The translations under genes and the position numbers were made by a program. A stretch of DNA of 9,826 nt, taken from contig CALFXX010000047.1 in NCBI GenBank assembly GCA_937952975.1, forward strand, positions 1-9,826. Direction: 5' to 3'. The stretch comes from an uncultured Alcaligenaceae bacterium. GTDB lineage: Bacteria > Pseudomonadota > Gammaproteobacteria > Burkholderiales > Burkholderiaceae_B. Positions 1 to 7,971 of this stretch are shown here, piece after piece (within the stretch, counting starts at the first letter, position 1; each line of letters begins with the position of its first letter). The notes below the pieces were generated by a model. That model saw nothing but the letters and a program-made list of their open reading frames with translations, was not told where the DNA came from and made no database searches.

Positions 1-1
1 C

Positions 2-511
2 CGATCTTACATCTTGGGTTTGCAAGCTGTTGGTTTGGCCAAGGTTAAAAAAGTAGCGCCTCGCTTGAGGCTTGAGGCGACCGGTAAAACCGGGGTGGAT
101 GCCCGCACCTTGCAAGGCGTGATTGCCCATCGCTTTGAGATTCTTGAGCGCTATACCACCATCATGAAAGCTGCCTGTCGCGCAGAACTGACGCGCTTGA
201 AGACCTCTACGACTACCGCCCAAGATGCGAACCACACTGAGGCGCTTGCTGCAGCCACCCATTGGCTTGGACGTGGCGACGAAACCCTTCCTGCGGTCGA
301 ACGGGCACGCATTGATCAAGCTCTTTCTCAAACCGCTGTACTGGCAACCATGGTGCAAATGCGCCACGACCTCGCCAAGCTTTGGGATAGCTCTTCGGCT
401 TCAAGTGAGCAACTTCTGCATGATTTGCAGAACTGGTGCCAGCGCGCGCAACAAAGTGGCATCGCTAGCCTTCAAGAGTTCGCCTTACGCCTACGCCGCT
501 ATGCGGCATGA
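2..511 (+). CDS. DesA-type fatty-acid (acyl) desaturase, C-terminal fragment
   Basis: This is the 3' end of a gene that begins before the window; the reading frame is open from base 2 and stops with TGA at 509-511. The first visible residues include a GLAKVKKVAPR stretch. As I recall it, this matches the segment just after the last membrane/His-box region of bacterial DesA-like desaturases, which place a double bond in membrane acyl chains using a di-iron centre. The remaining ~150 residues are soluble and helical, ending in a Trp-Cys-x-x-Ala...Gly-Ile...Leu-x-x-Phe...Leu-Arg-x-Tyr pattern that also fits the family's C-terminal tail. The histidine boxes and membrane helices lie upstream and cannot be checked here. 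A TTG at 14-16 is an internal Leu codon and not a start. The stop overlaps the uvrD start by 4 bp (ATGA). I assign the family from remembered similarity of the tail, so it is fairly but not fully certain. Confidence 0.75.
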   Translation, partial: RSYILGLQAVGLAKVKKVAPRLRLEATGKTGVDARTLQGVIAHRFEILERYTTIMKAACRAELTRLKTSTTTAQDANHTEALAAATHWLGRGDETLPAVERARIDQALSQTAVLATMVQMRHDLAKLWDSSSASSEQLLHDLQNWCQRAQQSGIASLQEFALRLRRYAA

Positions 512-2868
512 TCGACAAACTTAACGCACCTCAGCGCGAGGCAGTCACCCTCGCGGCGCAGCATGCGCTAGTGTTGGCCGGGGCGGGTAGTGGTAAAACA
601 CGTGTGTTAACCACACGCATGGCCTGGCTGATTCAAACAGGCCAAGTCAGCCCGCAGGGGTTGCTCGCCGTCACGTTTACCAATAAAGCGGCACGCGAAA
701 TGCTCGCGAGGGTCTCTGCAATCTTGCCGATTGATCCACGCGGCTTGTGGATCGGTACGTTTCATGGCCTGTGCAATCGCATGCTCAGGGCGCATCATCG
801 CGATGCGGGTTTGCCTCAAGCCTTTCAGATTTTAGATACAGCGGATCAGCTCGCTGCGATCAAGCGCTTATTGAAAGCAAACGCGATCGATGACGAAAAA
901 TATCCTCCGCGCGATGTACAACGTTTTATCAATGGCGCGAAAGAAGACGGTCAGCGTCCAGGCGATGTCGAGGCGTTTGATAGTTTTCGGCGGCGCATGA
1001 TCGAGATTTACACCCTTTACGAAGCGCAATGTCAGCGCGAAGGGGTGGTTGATTTTCCTGAGCTGCTCTTGCGCGCCTTTGAACTGTTATCGCGCAACGA
1101 GCCGATTCGTTCGCACTATCAGCGCCGTTTTCGTCACGTGTTGGTCGATGAGTTTCAAGATACCAACACCTTGCAATATAAATGGCTCACGCTGTTAGCC
1201 GGTGGCGGAGCCATCATGTTCGCGGTGGGCGATGACGATCAGTCGATCTACGCGTTTCGCGGTGCAAACGTTGGCAATATGGCTGACTTTGAGCGCGACT
1301 ACGCGCATGGCGCGGTCATTCGTCTTGAACAAAACTATCGTTCGTTTGGGCACATTCTAGATGCCGCGAATGCGTTGATTAGTCACAACGATGGGCGCTT
1401 AGGTAAAAATCTGTGGACAGAGCAGGGCGAGGGTGAACAGATCAGGGTGGTTGAGCAACCGACTGATTTGCTCGAGGCGCGGTGGCTGGTTGATGAGGTT
1501 AGGGGGCTGATCTCTGACGGGCGAGAGCGCAGCCAGATTGCGGTGCTCTATCGCAGCAACGCACAATCGCGCGTGATTGAACACGGACTGTTTTCGGCAG
1601 GCGTTGCCTACAAAGTGTATGGTGGTTTGCGCTTTTTTGAACGTCAAGAGGTCAAGCATGCGCTTGCCTATTTGCGTTTGATGGCCAACCTCAATGACGA
1701 CACGTCTTTTATGCGCGTCGTTAATTTTCCGCCCCGCGGGATCGGAGCTCGCACGCTTGAGCAACTTGGCGATCAGGCAAAAGCGTTTGATACGAGTTTG
1801 TCTGGAGCCGTGGCGCGCGTGGCGGGTAAAGGCGGTTCAAACTTGGCTCAGTTTGCGCTGATGATTCAACGCTTGGCTGCAGAAACCCGCGACTTACCGT
1901 TACCAGAAATGGTCGAGCATGTCATTGCCCAAAGCGGTTTGATCGAGCATTATCAGCAAGACCGTGAAGGTGCCGATCGCATTGAAAACTTAAACGAACT
2001 TGTGTCTGCGGCGGCTGCTTTTGCCTCAGAGTCAAACATGTCGGGTTTGCCGGCGGGTGTCGTGCTTGTGTCTGATGCGCAAACCCGCACTTTGGATTCA
2101 ATGCCTGCTGAGTCGGGGCTGTCGGGCTCTGCAACACGTTCGACGGCGGCGAGTGGTAGTCTCTCAGAAGACGCCATTGCCTCGACCGAAGCTGGCTTCG
2201 GTGGCTTGTCGCCCTTGACGGCTTTTTTGTCGCATGCGTCGCTTGAAGCGGGTGACAACCAGGCACAGGCGGGCCAAGACGCGGTGCAACTCATGACGGT
2301 GCACGCAGCCAAGGGGCTTGAGTTTGACGCGGTTTTTATTACTGGCTTAGAAGAAGGGCTGTTTCCACACGAAAACAGTATCCTCGAGCAATCAGGGCTC
2401 GAAGAAGAGCGTCGTTTGATGTATGTGGCGATTACGCGCGCGCGCGAACGGTTGTATTTCAGTTTGGCGCAAAGCCGTATGTTGCACGGTCAAACGCGTT
2501 ATGCGATGCGTTCGCGGTTTTTATCCGAAGTGCCAGAGGCGCATCTTAAATGGCTGACGCCCAAGCAAGGCTTTGTTGATTCTGAGCCACGCTGGAAATC
2601 GAGCGGTGATAGCGGAGGTGCAACCTACGGCCGGCAAGGGGCTGCGGCGCATGCTGCTGTGGCGCCGCGATCGGTCACAACAGGGGTCACTGTGGGTACT
2701 CAGCAGTTTCGCATTGGTCAGGGTGTGCGGCACGGTCGATTTGGCGAAGGCACCATTATTGGTCTGTCGGGTAGCGGCCTAGACGCACAAGCGCAGATTC
2801 AGTTTCGTGAGGTGGGCTCAAAGACACTGGCGCTTGGCGTCGCCAAGCTTGAGATTACGCAAAGCTAA
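508..2868 (+). CDS. uvrD: DNA helicase II, UvrD (superfamily 1A, 3'-5')
   Basis: ATP-dependent 3'-5' DNA helicase that displaces the excised oligonucleotide and UvrC in nucleotide-excision repair and unwinds DNA in mismatch repair. All SF1A motifs are visible in the 786 residues: Q motif LNAPQREAV (5-13), Walker A AGAGSGKT (24-31), TFTNKAAREM (56-65), Walker B VDEFQDTN (213-220), GDDDQSIYAFRGA (241-253), EQNYRS (274-279), motif V with TVHAAKGLEF (597-606) and motif VI EEERRLMYVAITRAR (632-646). The last ~50 residues form the usual Tudor-like C-terminal domain (HGRFGEGTI...). The protein is longer than E. coli UvrD (720). Most of the difference is a Ser/Ala/Gly-rich insert at about residues 509-566, just before motif V. 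The start ATG overlaps the desaturase stop (ATGA) and no strong Shine-Dalgarno is seen, so translational coupling is likely. Rep and PcrA are relatives, but the LTAFLSHASLEAG segment and the C-terminal domain favour UvrD. Confidence 0.96.
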   Translation: MIDKLNAPQREAVTLAAQHALVLAGAGSGKTRVLTTRMAWLIQTGQVSPQGLLAVTFTNKAAREMLARVSAILPIDPRGLWIGTFHGLCNRMLRAHHRDAGLPQAFQILDTADQLAAIKRLLKANAIDDEKYPPRDVQRFINGAKEDGQRPGDVEAFDSFRRRMIEIYTLYEAQCQREGVVDFPELLLRAFELLSRNEPIRSHYQRRFRHVLVDEFQDTNTLQYKWLTLLAGGGAIMFAVGDDDQSIYAFRGANVGNMADFERDYAHGAVIRLEQNYRSFGHILDAANALISHNDGRLGKNLWTEQGEGEQIRVVEQPTDLLEARWLVDEVRGLISDGRERSQIAVLYRSNAQSRVIEHGLFSAGVAYKVYGGLRFFERQEVKHALAYLRLMANLNDDTSFMRVVNFPPRGIGARTLEQLGDQAKAFDTSLSGAVARVAGKGGSNLAQFALMIQRLAAETRDLPLPEMVEHVIAQSGLIEHYQQDREGADRIENLNELVSAAAAFASESNMSGLPAGVVLVSDAQTRTLDSMPAESGLSGSATRSTAASGSLSEDAIASTEAGFGGLSPLTAFLSHASLEAGDNQAQAGQDAVQLMTVHAAKGLEFDAVFITGLEEGLFPHENSILEQSGLEEERRLMYVAITRARERLYFSLAQSRMLHGQTRYAMRSRFLSEVPEAHLKWLTPKQGFVDSEPRWKSSGDSGGATYGRQGAAAHAAVAPRSVTTGVTVGTQQFRIGQGVRHGRFGEGTIIGLSGSGLDAQAQIQFREVGSKTLALGVAKLEITQS

Positions 2869-2887
2869 AAGGGTGTCTTGCTGAGCC

Positions 2888-2939
2888 TGTCCAGGGCACA
2901 CAAAGCTGGGTGATCTTTTGCTGTGTTTGCCGCTGGACA
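2888..2939. terminator. Putative bidirectional terminator hairpin between convergent genes
   Basis: An imperfect inverted repeat lies in the 85-bp gap between the uvrD stop and the stop of the opposing ABC-F gene. The outer arms are TGTCCAG (2888-2894) and CTGGACA (2933-2939), perfectly complementary. Inside them GGCA pairs with TGCC and CACA with TGTG, separated by small bulges, leaving a loop of roughly 20 bases. Its position between convergent genes fits a terminator used from both sides. Neither strand has a clear T-run after the stem, so it is not a classic intrinsic terminator and could instead act as a 3'-end-protecting structure or a Rho-assisted site. Confidence 0.45.
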
Positions 2940-2953
2940 AGGTTCAGTTTGGG

Positions 2954-4996
2954 CTAGGCAAAAGCCTCGAGCTGCGTTTGTAGTTCAAGCCAGGTGGATT
3001 CAAGGCTCGCTGCGCGCTTCGTGAGTTCGCCGTGTTCAGCTAGCACACGCACGCATTCTTCTTTGCGTGCATCGCTGTATAAGTCTGAATCCGCAATTAA
3101 AGCATCAAGACTCTTGAGCTTAGTTTGCACCTGCTCTAATTCTTTTTCAAGTTTGTTAATTTGCTGTTCGAGCGGTTTGCGCAGTTGTGCGGCTTGCTGT
3201 CTGAGCTCAGCACTTTCGCGTTTGTTGAGCTTGCGCTCTTGCGCTGAGGGTGCAGTCTTTGCCTCTTGCATGGCCGCTGCCTGCGCTGCTTCTTGTGCGG
3301 CTAAGGCCGCTTGTTCGGCCGCTGTGACTTTGTCAGCGGCGCGGCCCGCAGTACGTGCGGCGGCCTCTTGTTTGCGCGTGCGGGCTTGATGTTGGGCCAG
3401 CCAGTCGCGATAGTCTTCCAGATCGCCGTCAAACTCTTGAACGCCGCCGTCGGCCACAATCCAAAAGCTATCCACGGTGGTACGCAACAGGTGTCTGTCA
3501 TGCGACACCAACAGCATGCTGCCGCCAAACTCGGCCAATGCTGTGGTCAAGGCCTCACGGGTTTCAACATCCAAGTGGTTGCTTGGTTCATCGAGCAGCA
3601 GTAGATTTGGCTTTTGCCAAACGATCAAAGATAGGGCCAGGCGCGCTTTCTCGCCGCCTGACATGGGCTCGACGGTATCCGTGACGCGATCGCCACCAAA
3701 ACCAAAGCCACCCAAATAATTGCGTAGTTCTTGTTCGCGCGTGCCTGGTGCGATGCGCATCAGGTGCTGTAAGGGGCTGCTGGCCAAATCCAGCATATCA
3801 AGTTGATGCTGCGCGAAATAACCCACTTCAAGCCCACGCGATGCTAAGCGCGTGCCGCCTTGCACCTCAAGCTCGCCGGCGAGCGTTTTGACCAGTGTAC
3901 TTTTACCCGCGCCGTTCACCCCCAAAATACCAATGCGGTCACCGCCGCGTACCATCAACTTGACGTTGCGCAAGATGGCGACTTGTTTGCCGCCATCAGT
4001 GGTGTAACCAGCATGCATGTCATCGAGCACCAACAACGGGTCGGGCATGCTCTTGGGTGTAGGGATACGAATTTCAATACCGGATTCGGCACGGATCGGT
4101 GCCATTAAATCCATACGCGCCAACGCCTTGACGCGACTTTGTGCCTGCTTGGCTTTAGACGCCTTTGCCTTAAAGCGGTCAATAAAACCTTGCAGTCGGG
4201 CTGACTCACGTGTTTGCTTATCAAACGCTATTTTGGTTTGGCGCAGGCGTTCGGCACGTTGGGTGACAAAATCCTCGTAGCCACCTTTGTAGCGAATCAG
4301 CTTGCCTTGATCAAAGTGCAAAATCGTTTGGGCGACAGCATCTAAAAATTCAGTATCGTGCGAGATCAACAGTACGGTACCCTGATAGGCACCAAGCCAT
4401 TTTTCAAGCCACAGCATGGCGTCAAGATCAAGGTGGTTGGTGGGCTCGTCAAGCAGTAACAGGTCAGAGGGCGCCATCAGTGCGCGCGCCAACGCCAGGC
4501 GCATGCGCCAGCCGCCTGAAAAGCTATCCACAGGCTCAGACCATTGCTCAGGGGTAAAGCCCAAACCCGCCAAAAGTTGTTCAGCGCGCGATACGGCGGT
4601 CCAGGCATCCGCTTCAATCAGTTCGGCTTCAAGCTCTGCGATGCGCGATCCTTGCTCTTGTGCGTGGTCATCACTGGTATGTGCGGTGTCGTCAATCAGC
4701 GCGCGCTGTGCTTGTAAATGCCGTAAGTGCACATCGCCATCAATCACGAACTCGCGTGCGGCGTCGCTGCTGTCGGCGATCTCTTGCCTGACACTTGCAA
4801 TGCGCCAACCCACCGGAAAATCCAGGCGACCGGCATCGGCATCGATCTCGTGTTGAATCAAGGCAAACAAGGTTGATTTGCCCGCACCGTTTTTACCGAC
4901 AAAGCCAACACGCTCGCCTGGGTGCACAACAAAATCGGTTTGGTCTAACAGTACTTTTGCGCCGCGTCGAACGGTCAAGCCAGTTGCACGTATCAC
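2954..4996 (-). CDS. yheS: ABC-F family ATPase, YheS type
   Basis: Soluble tandem-ATPase of the ABC-F class, with no membrane segments. Family members bind the ribosome near the E site and modulate translation; the exact role of YheS is less defined. The 680 residues hold two nucleotide-binding domains. NBD1 has Walker A GKNGAGKST (34-42), signature FSGGW (159-163) and Walker B LLLLDEPTNHLD (179-190). NBD2 has Walker A GVNGAGKST (359-367), signature MSGGEK (445-450) and LLLLDEPSNHLD (465-476). Between them lies the charged interdomain linker (about 240-300, with FKAKASKAKQAQSR at 275-288) typical of ABC-F. The C-terminus (about 535-680) is Ala/Lys/Glu-rich and predicted coiled coil. Segments such as WLEKWLGAYQGT and DYLGGFGF-like LRNYLGGFGFGGD closely match remembered E. 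coli YheS (637 aa). The start is GTG at 4996, overlapping the prmB stop as GTGA, which implies translational coupling. It is the last gene of the dapC-dapD-prmB unit. I see no reason to call it an antibiotic-resistance ABC-F. Confidence 0.93.
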   Translation of the reverse strand: MIRATGLTVRRGAKVLLDQTDFVVHPGERVGFVGKNGAGKSTLFALIQHEIDADAGRLDFPVGWRIASVRQEIADSSDAAREFVIDGDVHLRHLQAQRALIDDTAHTSDDHAQEQGSRIAELEAELIEADAWTAVSRAEQLLAGLGFTPEQWSEPVDSFSGGWRMRLALARALMAPSDLLLLDEPTNHLDLDAMLWLEKWLGAYQGTVLLISHDTEFLDAVAQTILHFDQGKLIRYKGGYEDFVTQRAERLRQTKIAFDKQTRESARLQGFIDRFKAKASKAKQAQSRVKALARMDLMAPIRAESGIEIRIPTPKSMPDPLLVLDDMHAGYTTDGGKQVAILRNVKLMVRGGDRIGILGVNGAGKSTLVKTLAGELEVQGGTRLASRGLEVGYFAQHQLDMLDLASSPLQHLMRIAPGTREQELRNYLGGFGFGGDRVTDTVEPMSGGEKARLALSLIVWQKPNLLLLDEPSNHLDVETREALTTALAEFGGSMLLVSHDRHLLRTTVDSFWIVADGGVQEFDGDLEDYRDWLAQHQARTRKQEAAARTAGRAADKVTAAEQAALAAQEAAQAAAMQEAKTAPSAQERKLNKRESAELRQQAAQLRKPLEQQINKLEKELEQVQTKLKSLDALIADSDLYSDARKEECVRVLAEHGELTKRAASLESTWLELQTQLEAFA

Positions 4997-5889
4997 GACG
5001 AAAACTGCTCGCGCGTGAGCAATAGGATCTGATCTGAGGCCTCAGCGGTATCAAGCCACACGGGCTCCAGTTCAGGAAAGGCGGCTTCAAAATGCGCGCG
5101 TTCATGGCCAATTTCAAGCACAAGAATACCTTGGTCGTTTAAATGAGCGGGCGCTTGCTCGAGAATAATGCGCACTAAATCCATACCGTCATCACCACCA
5201 GCTAAGGCCAACGAGGGTTCGTGCTGGTACTCAGCAGGAAGCGCAAGCATCGATTGGCTATTGACGTACGGAGGATTGCAAATAATCAGATCGTAACGGG
5301 CGGATACCGGTAACGGGTCAAACAAACTACCGTGGTGTAGTGTTAAACGATCAGTGAGATCATGCTCAGTCACGTTGCGAGTGGCAACTTCGAGAGCCTG
5401 CGCAGAGATATCTGTGGCATCAACAAAGGCTTCGGGAAACTGGTGTGCGGCAATAATCGCCAGACATCCTGAGCCCGTGCACACGTCTAAGATACTTGTC
5501 ACCTCGTAAGGGTCAAGTATCCATGGACTGAGCTGCGACATTAAGAGTTCGGCAATTGGCGAACGCGGAACAATCACCCTCTCGTCAACGTAAAACCCAT
5601 AGCCTTGTAACCAAGCCTCGTGAGTGAGGTAGGGCGCTGGCACCCGTTTTTCACACCGCGCATCGATGTAATGCAACGCTTTTTGCCTTTCTTCGGGCAA
5701 CACGCGCGCATCCATAAACGGCTCGAGCTGATCGGGAGGTAGATGCAAGGCGCTCAGCACCAAGTAAACGGCCTCATCCCAAGCGTTGTCTGACCCATGG
5801 CCAAACGACAGCTTGGTTTGATTAAAGCGCGATACGCCGTAGCGAATTAAGTCGCGTACGGATTGCAGTGCTTCGCGTGACGCATCCAT
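4993..5889 (-). CDS. prmB: Ribosomal protein L3 N5-glutamine methyltransferase PrmB
   Basis: SAM-dependent methyltransferase that modifies a glutamine side chain of ribosomal protein L3 (family knowledge). Numbered from the preferred start (298 residues), it shows an N-terminal helical substrate domain with IRYGVSRF (15-22) and GHGSDNAWDEA (30-40), then VDERVIVPRSP (101-111). The Rossmann motif I is LDVCTGSGC (134-142), the acidic DATDIS (157-162) follows, and the catalytic NPPY is at 205-208. EYQHEPSLALAGG (220-232) distinguishes PrmB from the release-factor enzyme PrmC. The frame is open up to an ATG at 5949, but that would overlap dapD by 53 bp and add about 20 unlike residues. The ATG at 5887-5889 sits after an AAGGCAGG ribosome-binding site that overlaps the dapD stop, and it gives the N-terminal length I remember for E. 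coli PrmB. The stop overlaps the next gene by 4 bp. Confidence 0.94.
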   Translation of the reverse strand: MDASREALQSVRDLIRYGVSRFNQTKLSFGHGSDNAWDEAVYLVLSALHLPPDQLEPFMDARVLPEERQKALHYIDARCEKRVPAPYLTHEAWLQGYGFYVDERVIVPRSPIAELLMSQLSPWILDPYEVTSILDVCTGSGCLAIIAAHQFPEAFVDATDISAQALEVATRNVTEHDLTDRLTLHHGSLFDPLPVSARYDLIICNPPYVNSQSMLALPAEYQHEPSLALAGGDDGMDLVRIILEQAPAHLNDQGILVLEIGHERAHFEAAFPELEPVWLDTAEASDQILLLTREQFSS

Positions 5890-5896
5890 GCCTGCC

Positions 5897-6718
5897 TTAG
5901 GCGCGCAGCAAATCGTTGATGCTAGTTTTTGCACGTGTTTGTGCATCAACCCGCTTGACGATGATCGCGCAGTTCAGGCTATGGGTACCATCGGCTGAAG
6001 GCAATGAACCTGGCACGACGACCGAGCCTGATGGCACGCGACCGTAATGGATCTCTTTCGTTTCGCGATCATAGATGCGGGTGCTTTGCGACAAAAACAC
6101 GCCCATGGCTAAGACGCTGTTTTCTTCGACGATCACGCCTTCCACAACTTCAGAGCGGGCGCCAATAAAGCAGTTGTCTTCGATGATGGTTGGATTCGCT
6201 TGCAGAGGCTCGAGTACGCCACCGATGCCCACGCCACCAGACAGGTGAACGTTTTTGCCGATTTGGGCACAAGAGCCAACGGTCGCCCACGTGTCGACCA
6301 TGGTGTTTTCGTCGACGTAAGCACCGATATTGACATACGACGGCATCAACACCACATTGCGGCCGATAAAGCAGCCACGGCGAGCCACGGCGGGTGGAAC
6401 AACGCGGTAGCCGGCCGTTTGAAAATCAGCCTGGCTGAAGTCGGCGAATTTGAGGGGAACCTTATCGTAAAACTGCATGGGAGCCTGACCCATAACGCCG
6501 TTGTCGTTTAGGCGAAACGACAATAAAACGGCCTTTTTGACCCATTGATGGACGACCCAGTCGCCGTTGAGTTTTTCAGCAACCCGCAGGCTGCCGGTAT
6601 CAAGTGCGTCGAGAGTGTGGGCGACGGCCTCACGTACGGCTGCGCTAGCCGCTTTGGGTGAAAGGTTAGCGCGATCTTCCCAACCGCTTTCGATGGTGTT
6701 TTGTAAATCTAAGGTCAT
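5897..6718 (-). CDS. dapD: 2,3,4,5-tetrahydropyridine-2,6-dicarboxylate N-succinyltransferase
   Basis: Cytosolic enzyme that transfers succinyl from succinyl-CoA to tetrahydrodipicolinate, opening the succinylase route to meso-diaminopimelate and lysine. The 273 residues match the usual family length. The N-terminal helical domain (about 1-100) contains the WVVHQWVKKAVLLSFRL segment, and the left-handed beta-helix of hexapeptide repeats follows (about 105-240: RRGCFIGRNVVLMPSYVNIGA begins it). Key positions correspond to the catalytic Asp and Glu known from the family: D142 in VDTWATVG and E190 in GARSEVVEG. The C-terminus carries the SLNCAIIVKRVD strand. The ATG at 6718 has a nearby AAGG 6 bases upstream. 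dapC ends 47 bp upstream on the same strand and prmB starts 7 bp after this stop, so all probably share one transcript. The 47-bp AT-rich gap (6719-6765) contains TTTATAAAG-like sequence that could serve as an extra promoter, but I cannot define one. Confidence 0.97.
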   Translation of the reverse strand: MTLDLQNTIESGWEDRANLSPKAASAAVREAVAHTLDALDTGSLRVAEKLNGDWVVHQWVKKAVLLSFRLNDNGVMGQAPMQFYDKVPLKFADFSQADFQTAGYRVVPPAVARRGCFIGRNVVLMPSYVNIGAYVDENTMVDTWATVGSCAQIGKNVHLSGGVGIGGVLEPLQANPTIIEDNCFIGARSEVVEGVIVEENSVLAMGVFLSQSTRIYDRETKEIHYGRVPSGSVVVPGSLPSADGTHSLNCAIIVKRVDAQTRAKTSINDLLRA

Positions 6719-6765
6719 GGCAGGCCTTTATAAAATTAAAGAATGAGTAATGAACGAACGAATAA

Positions 6766-7959
6766 TTAATTTTTACGCACAAAGTCTGCAATGCGGTGCG
6801 CAGCCTCGACGCAATCGGCCAGTGGGGCGACCAACGCGATCCTAATACGGTTTTGCCCAGGATTTACACCCTTGACTGTTCGGCCAACATAGCTGCCGGG
6901 CAAGGTTGTTACGTTGGTGTGAGTCAGCAGATCGCGAACAAAATCGGCATCAGACCCTTTGGTGCCCGCCCAAAGGTAAAACGAAGCGTCGGGCCGTTTG
7001 ACATTAAGCACAGGTTCAAGAATTGGCAGGACTGCGTCGAATTTGGCACGGTATTGTTGGCGGTTGTCGATGACGTGCGCCTCATCTTGCCAGGCAGCGA
7101 TGCTGGCTGCCGAAACTACAGGAGACAGTGCGCTGCCGTGGTAAGTGCGGTACAGCAAAAATTTTGAGATGAGATGTGCGTCGCCTGCGACAAACCCAGA
7201 GCGCATGCCTGGCACGTTTGAACGCTTGGACAGACTCGAAAAGCTGATCAAGTTGCGAAAGTCAGTACGCCCAAGTTGTACCGCCGCTTGCATACCGCCC
7301 AAGGGGGGATTTGCTTCGTCAAGATAGATCTCTGAATAGCATTCGTCAGACGCGATCACAAACCCATAGCGGTCGGATAAGTCGAAGAGCGTTTGCCATT
7401 CAGCAAGATCCATCACATTGCCGGCTGGGTTACCGGGCGAGCAGACGAATAATAATTGGGTACGCGCCCAGATCTCGGTGGGTACTGTCGCCCAGTCGCA
7501 GCCAAAATTCAGCATTGGGTCTGAATTGACGTAATAAGGCGTGGCACCGCCTAACAGTGCCGCGCCCTCGTAAATTTGATAAAAAGGATTCGGGCAAACC
7601 ACGATGCCGTCTTTCGTCGAATCGAGCACGACTTGGGCAAAGGCGAACAAGGCTTCGCGAGACCCCAGCGCGGGCAACACCTGTGTTTCGGGGTTGGGGC
7701 AGGGGATGTTGTAGCGTTTGCCAATCCACTCACTGATGGCCTGGCGCAACTTTGGGTCGCCCTTGGTGGGCGGATAGCTTGATAAGCCGTCAAGCGCGCC
7801 AACAATAGCGTCTTTTACGCATTGCGGGGCAGCGTGTTTGGGTTCGCCAATCGAAAGGTTGATCGCCCGCAGGCCCGCAGGCGGGGTGCCCGCCTGAGCC
7901 AATAAAAGGCGAAGTTTTTCAAAAGGATAGGGCTGTAAGGTGTCGAGACGTGGGTTCAT
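6766..7959 (-). CDS. dapC: N-succinyldiaminopimelate aminotransferase DapC (PLP class I)
   Basis: PLP-dependent aminotransferase converting N-succinyl-2-amino-6-oxopimelate to N-succinyl-LL-2,6-diaminopimelate with glutamate as amino donor, the step after DapD. The 397 residues show the fold-type I landmarks: INLSIGEP (33-40), SYPPTKGDPKLR (61-72), SPGNPAG with the PLP-contacting Asn177, ASDECYSEIY with Asp205 and Tyr208, the Schiff-base lysine K245 in SFSSLSKRSNVPGMR with Arg253, and a C-terminal RIRIALV in which R373 should bind substrate carboxylate. Immediate linkage to dapD supports DapC over a general aspartate or ArgD-like aminotransferase; Bordetella has a characterised dapC of this type. 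The ATG at 7959 gives the full N-terminus (MNPRLDTLQPYPFEKLR). No Shine-Dalgarno precedes it and a -10-like TAAAAT lies only 6 bases upstream, so translation may be leaderless. It is the first gene of the leftward unit. Confidence 0.95.
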   Translation of the reverse strand: MNPRLDTLQPYPFEKLRLLLAQAGTPPAGLRAINLSIGEPKHAAPQCVKDAIVGALDGLSSYPPTKGDPKLRQAISEWIGKRYNIPCPNPETQVLPALGSREALFAFAQVVLDSTKDGIVVCPNPFYQIYEGAALLGGATPYYVNSDPMLNFGCDWATVPTEIWARTQLLFVCSPGNPAGNVMDLAEWQTLFDLSDRYGFVIASDECYSEIYLDEANPPLGGMQAAVQLGRTDFRNLISFSSLSKRSNVPGMRSGFVAGDAHLISKFLLYRTYHGSALSPVVSAASIAAWQDEAHVIDNRQQYRAKFDAVLPILEPVLNVKRPDASFYLWAGTKGSDADFVRDLLTHTNVTTLPGSYVGRTVKGVNPGQNRIRIALVAPLADCVEAAHRIADFVRKN

Positions 7960-7965
7960 TTGCGT

Positions 7966-7971
7966 ATTTTA
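7966..7971 (-). promoter_or_regulatory. Possible dapC promoter -10 element (leaderless start)
   Basis: On the minus strand the hexamer TAAAAT lies 6 bases before the dapC ATG. A start site about 7 bases beyond it would fall on or next to the A of the start codon. No convincing -35 hexamer is found at 16-18 bp spacing (CCCACC is the best-placed). The assignment rests on the -10 match and the lack of any ribosome-binding site. Confidence 0.3.

Noticed and set aside
2..511. The first frame as a transposase remnant
   Set aside because: The C-terminal Trp-Cys...Leu-Arg-x-Tyr pattern recalls some transposase ends, but the GLAKVKKVAP segment fits DesA-type desaturases and no inverted repeats or other IS parts are seen.
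1922..2312. Two overlapping minus-strand frames (114 and 119 codons) opposite the UvrD insert
   Set aside because: They coincide with the low-complexity insert, where skewed codon use keeps other frames open. Neither looks like a known protein, and uvrD stays in frame throughout.
2994..4856. Several plus-strand frames of 80-146 codons across the ABC-F gene
   Set aside because: All are shadows of a full-length, motif-complete ABC-F gene; they are rich in Ser, Ala, Arg and Cys without domain features.
2954..4996. ABC-F protein as an antibiotic-resistance factor
   Set aside because: Its domain lengths and sequence match the housekeeping YheS subgroup, and it sits at the end of a biosynthesis/ribosome-modification operon.
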